Below, in pieces: positions 33,203 to 33,205 of a stretch of 33,205 bases of DNA. The stretch's first letter is position 1; each line of letters begins with the position of its first letter. The DNA comes from CAXQRU01 sp964226685 (GTDB lineage Bacteria > Pseudomonadota > Gammaproteobacteria > Pseudomonadales > Cellvibrionaceae), in contig CAXQRU010000002.1 of assembly GCA_964226685.1 (NCBI GenBank), positions 1 to 33,205 on the forward strand, given 5' to 3'. The notes under the pieces are model-generated. The model made no database searches, was not told the DNA's origin, and worked only from the letters and a program-made list of their open reading frames with translations. Position numbers and translations under genes: made by a program.

Positions 33203-33205
33203 TTT

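Noticed and set aside
1..33205. CRISPR arrays, tRNA or rRNA genes, prophage genes and complete insertion sequences
   Set aside because: No regularly spaced direct repeats, no tRNA-like cloverleaf and no transposase or integrase reading frame were seen.

Overview
The window is a bacterial chromosomal segment, most likely from a gammaproteobacterium of the broad Pseudomonadales (Cellvibrio/Marinobacter/Spongiibacter-like) type. Two long blocks support this. One is yggS-proC-yggT-metX-metW-DUF4426-rdgB-hemW divergent from pilT-pilU. The other is ruvX-yqgE-tonB-gshB divergent from pilGHIJK-chpABC. Both follow the gene order known from Pseudomonas aeruginosa, but the sequence is more AT-rich. The first 19 bases are not biological: they match the end of the Illumina TruSeq read-2 adapter, so the contig was not trimmed and the first gene is cut there.

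Layout. 20-4368: a truncated rhomboid protease, a MocR/GntR regulator, and (divergent from it) a DUF1127 protein and two LysE/RhtB exporters. The first exporter is split by a ~265 bp non-autonomous element with 31 bp terminal inverted repeats. The MocR/DUF1127 gap carries four copies of an AGTACAGAT-type operator in nested inverted orientation. 4376-5443: a small three-helix membrane protein and an unrecognised Gly/Ala-rich protein with an internal duplication and a strong terminator. 5898-7802: a three-gene bufferin operon (BufA2-type Cys-rich precursor, BufB DUF692 modification enzyme, BufC DUF2063 partner), with a candidate extracytoplasmic-sigma promoter in front; it probably makes a copper-binding modified peptide.

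7785-13800 (minus strand): a housekeeping cluster for PLP homeostasis, proline and methionine synthesis, nucleotide-pool cleaning and haem trafficking, with many 1-4 base overlaps. 13952-16145: the type IV pilus retraction ATPases PilT and PilU. 16150-18985 (minus strand): RuvX, YqgE/AlgH, a TonB-like protein and glutathione synthetase. 19229-31293: the complete Pil-Chp chemosensory system for twitching motility: response regulators PilG and PilH, CheW-like PilI and ChpC, receptor PilJ, methyltransferase PilK, the 2070-residue hybrid kinase ChpA and methylesterase ChpB. PilJ reads the signal, PilI/ChpC couple it to ChpA, ChpA phosphorylates PilG/PilH, and PilK/ChpB adjust PilJ methylation; the output acts on the PilT/PilU-driven pilus machine. 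31369-32631 is a valine-pyruvate aminotransferase, and the right end holds an unrecognised gene that may be cut by the contig edge.

The most interesting items are the bufferin operon, the small element splitting the exporter gene, the MocR operator array, the acidic tail on PilJ, and the duplicated-repeat orphan protein at 4832-5443. No tRNA, rRNA, CRISPR array or complete transposase gene was seen.
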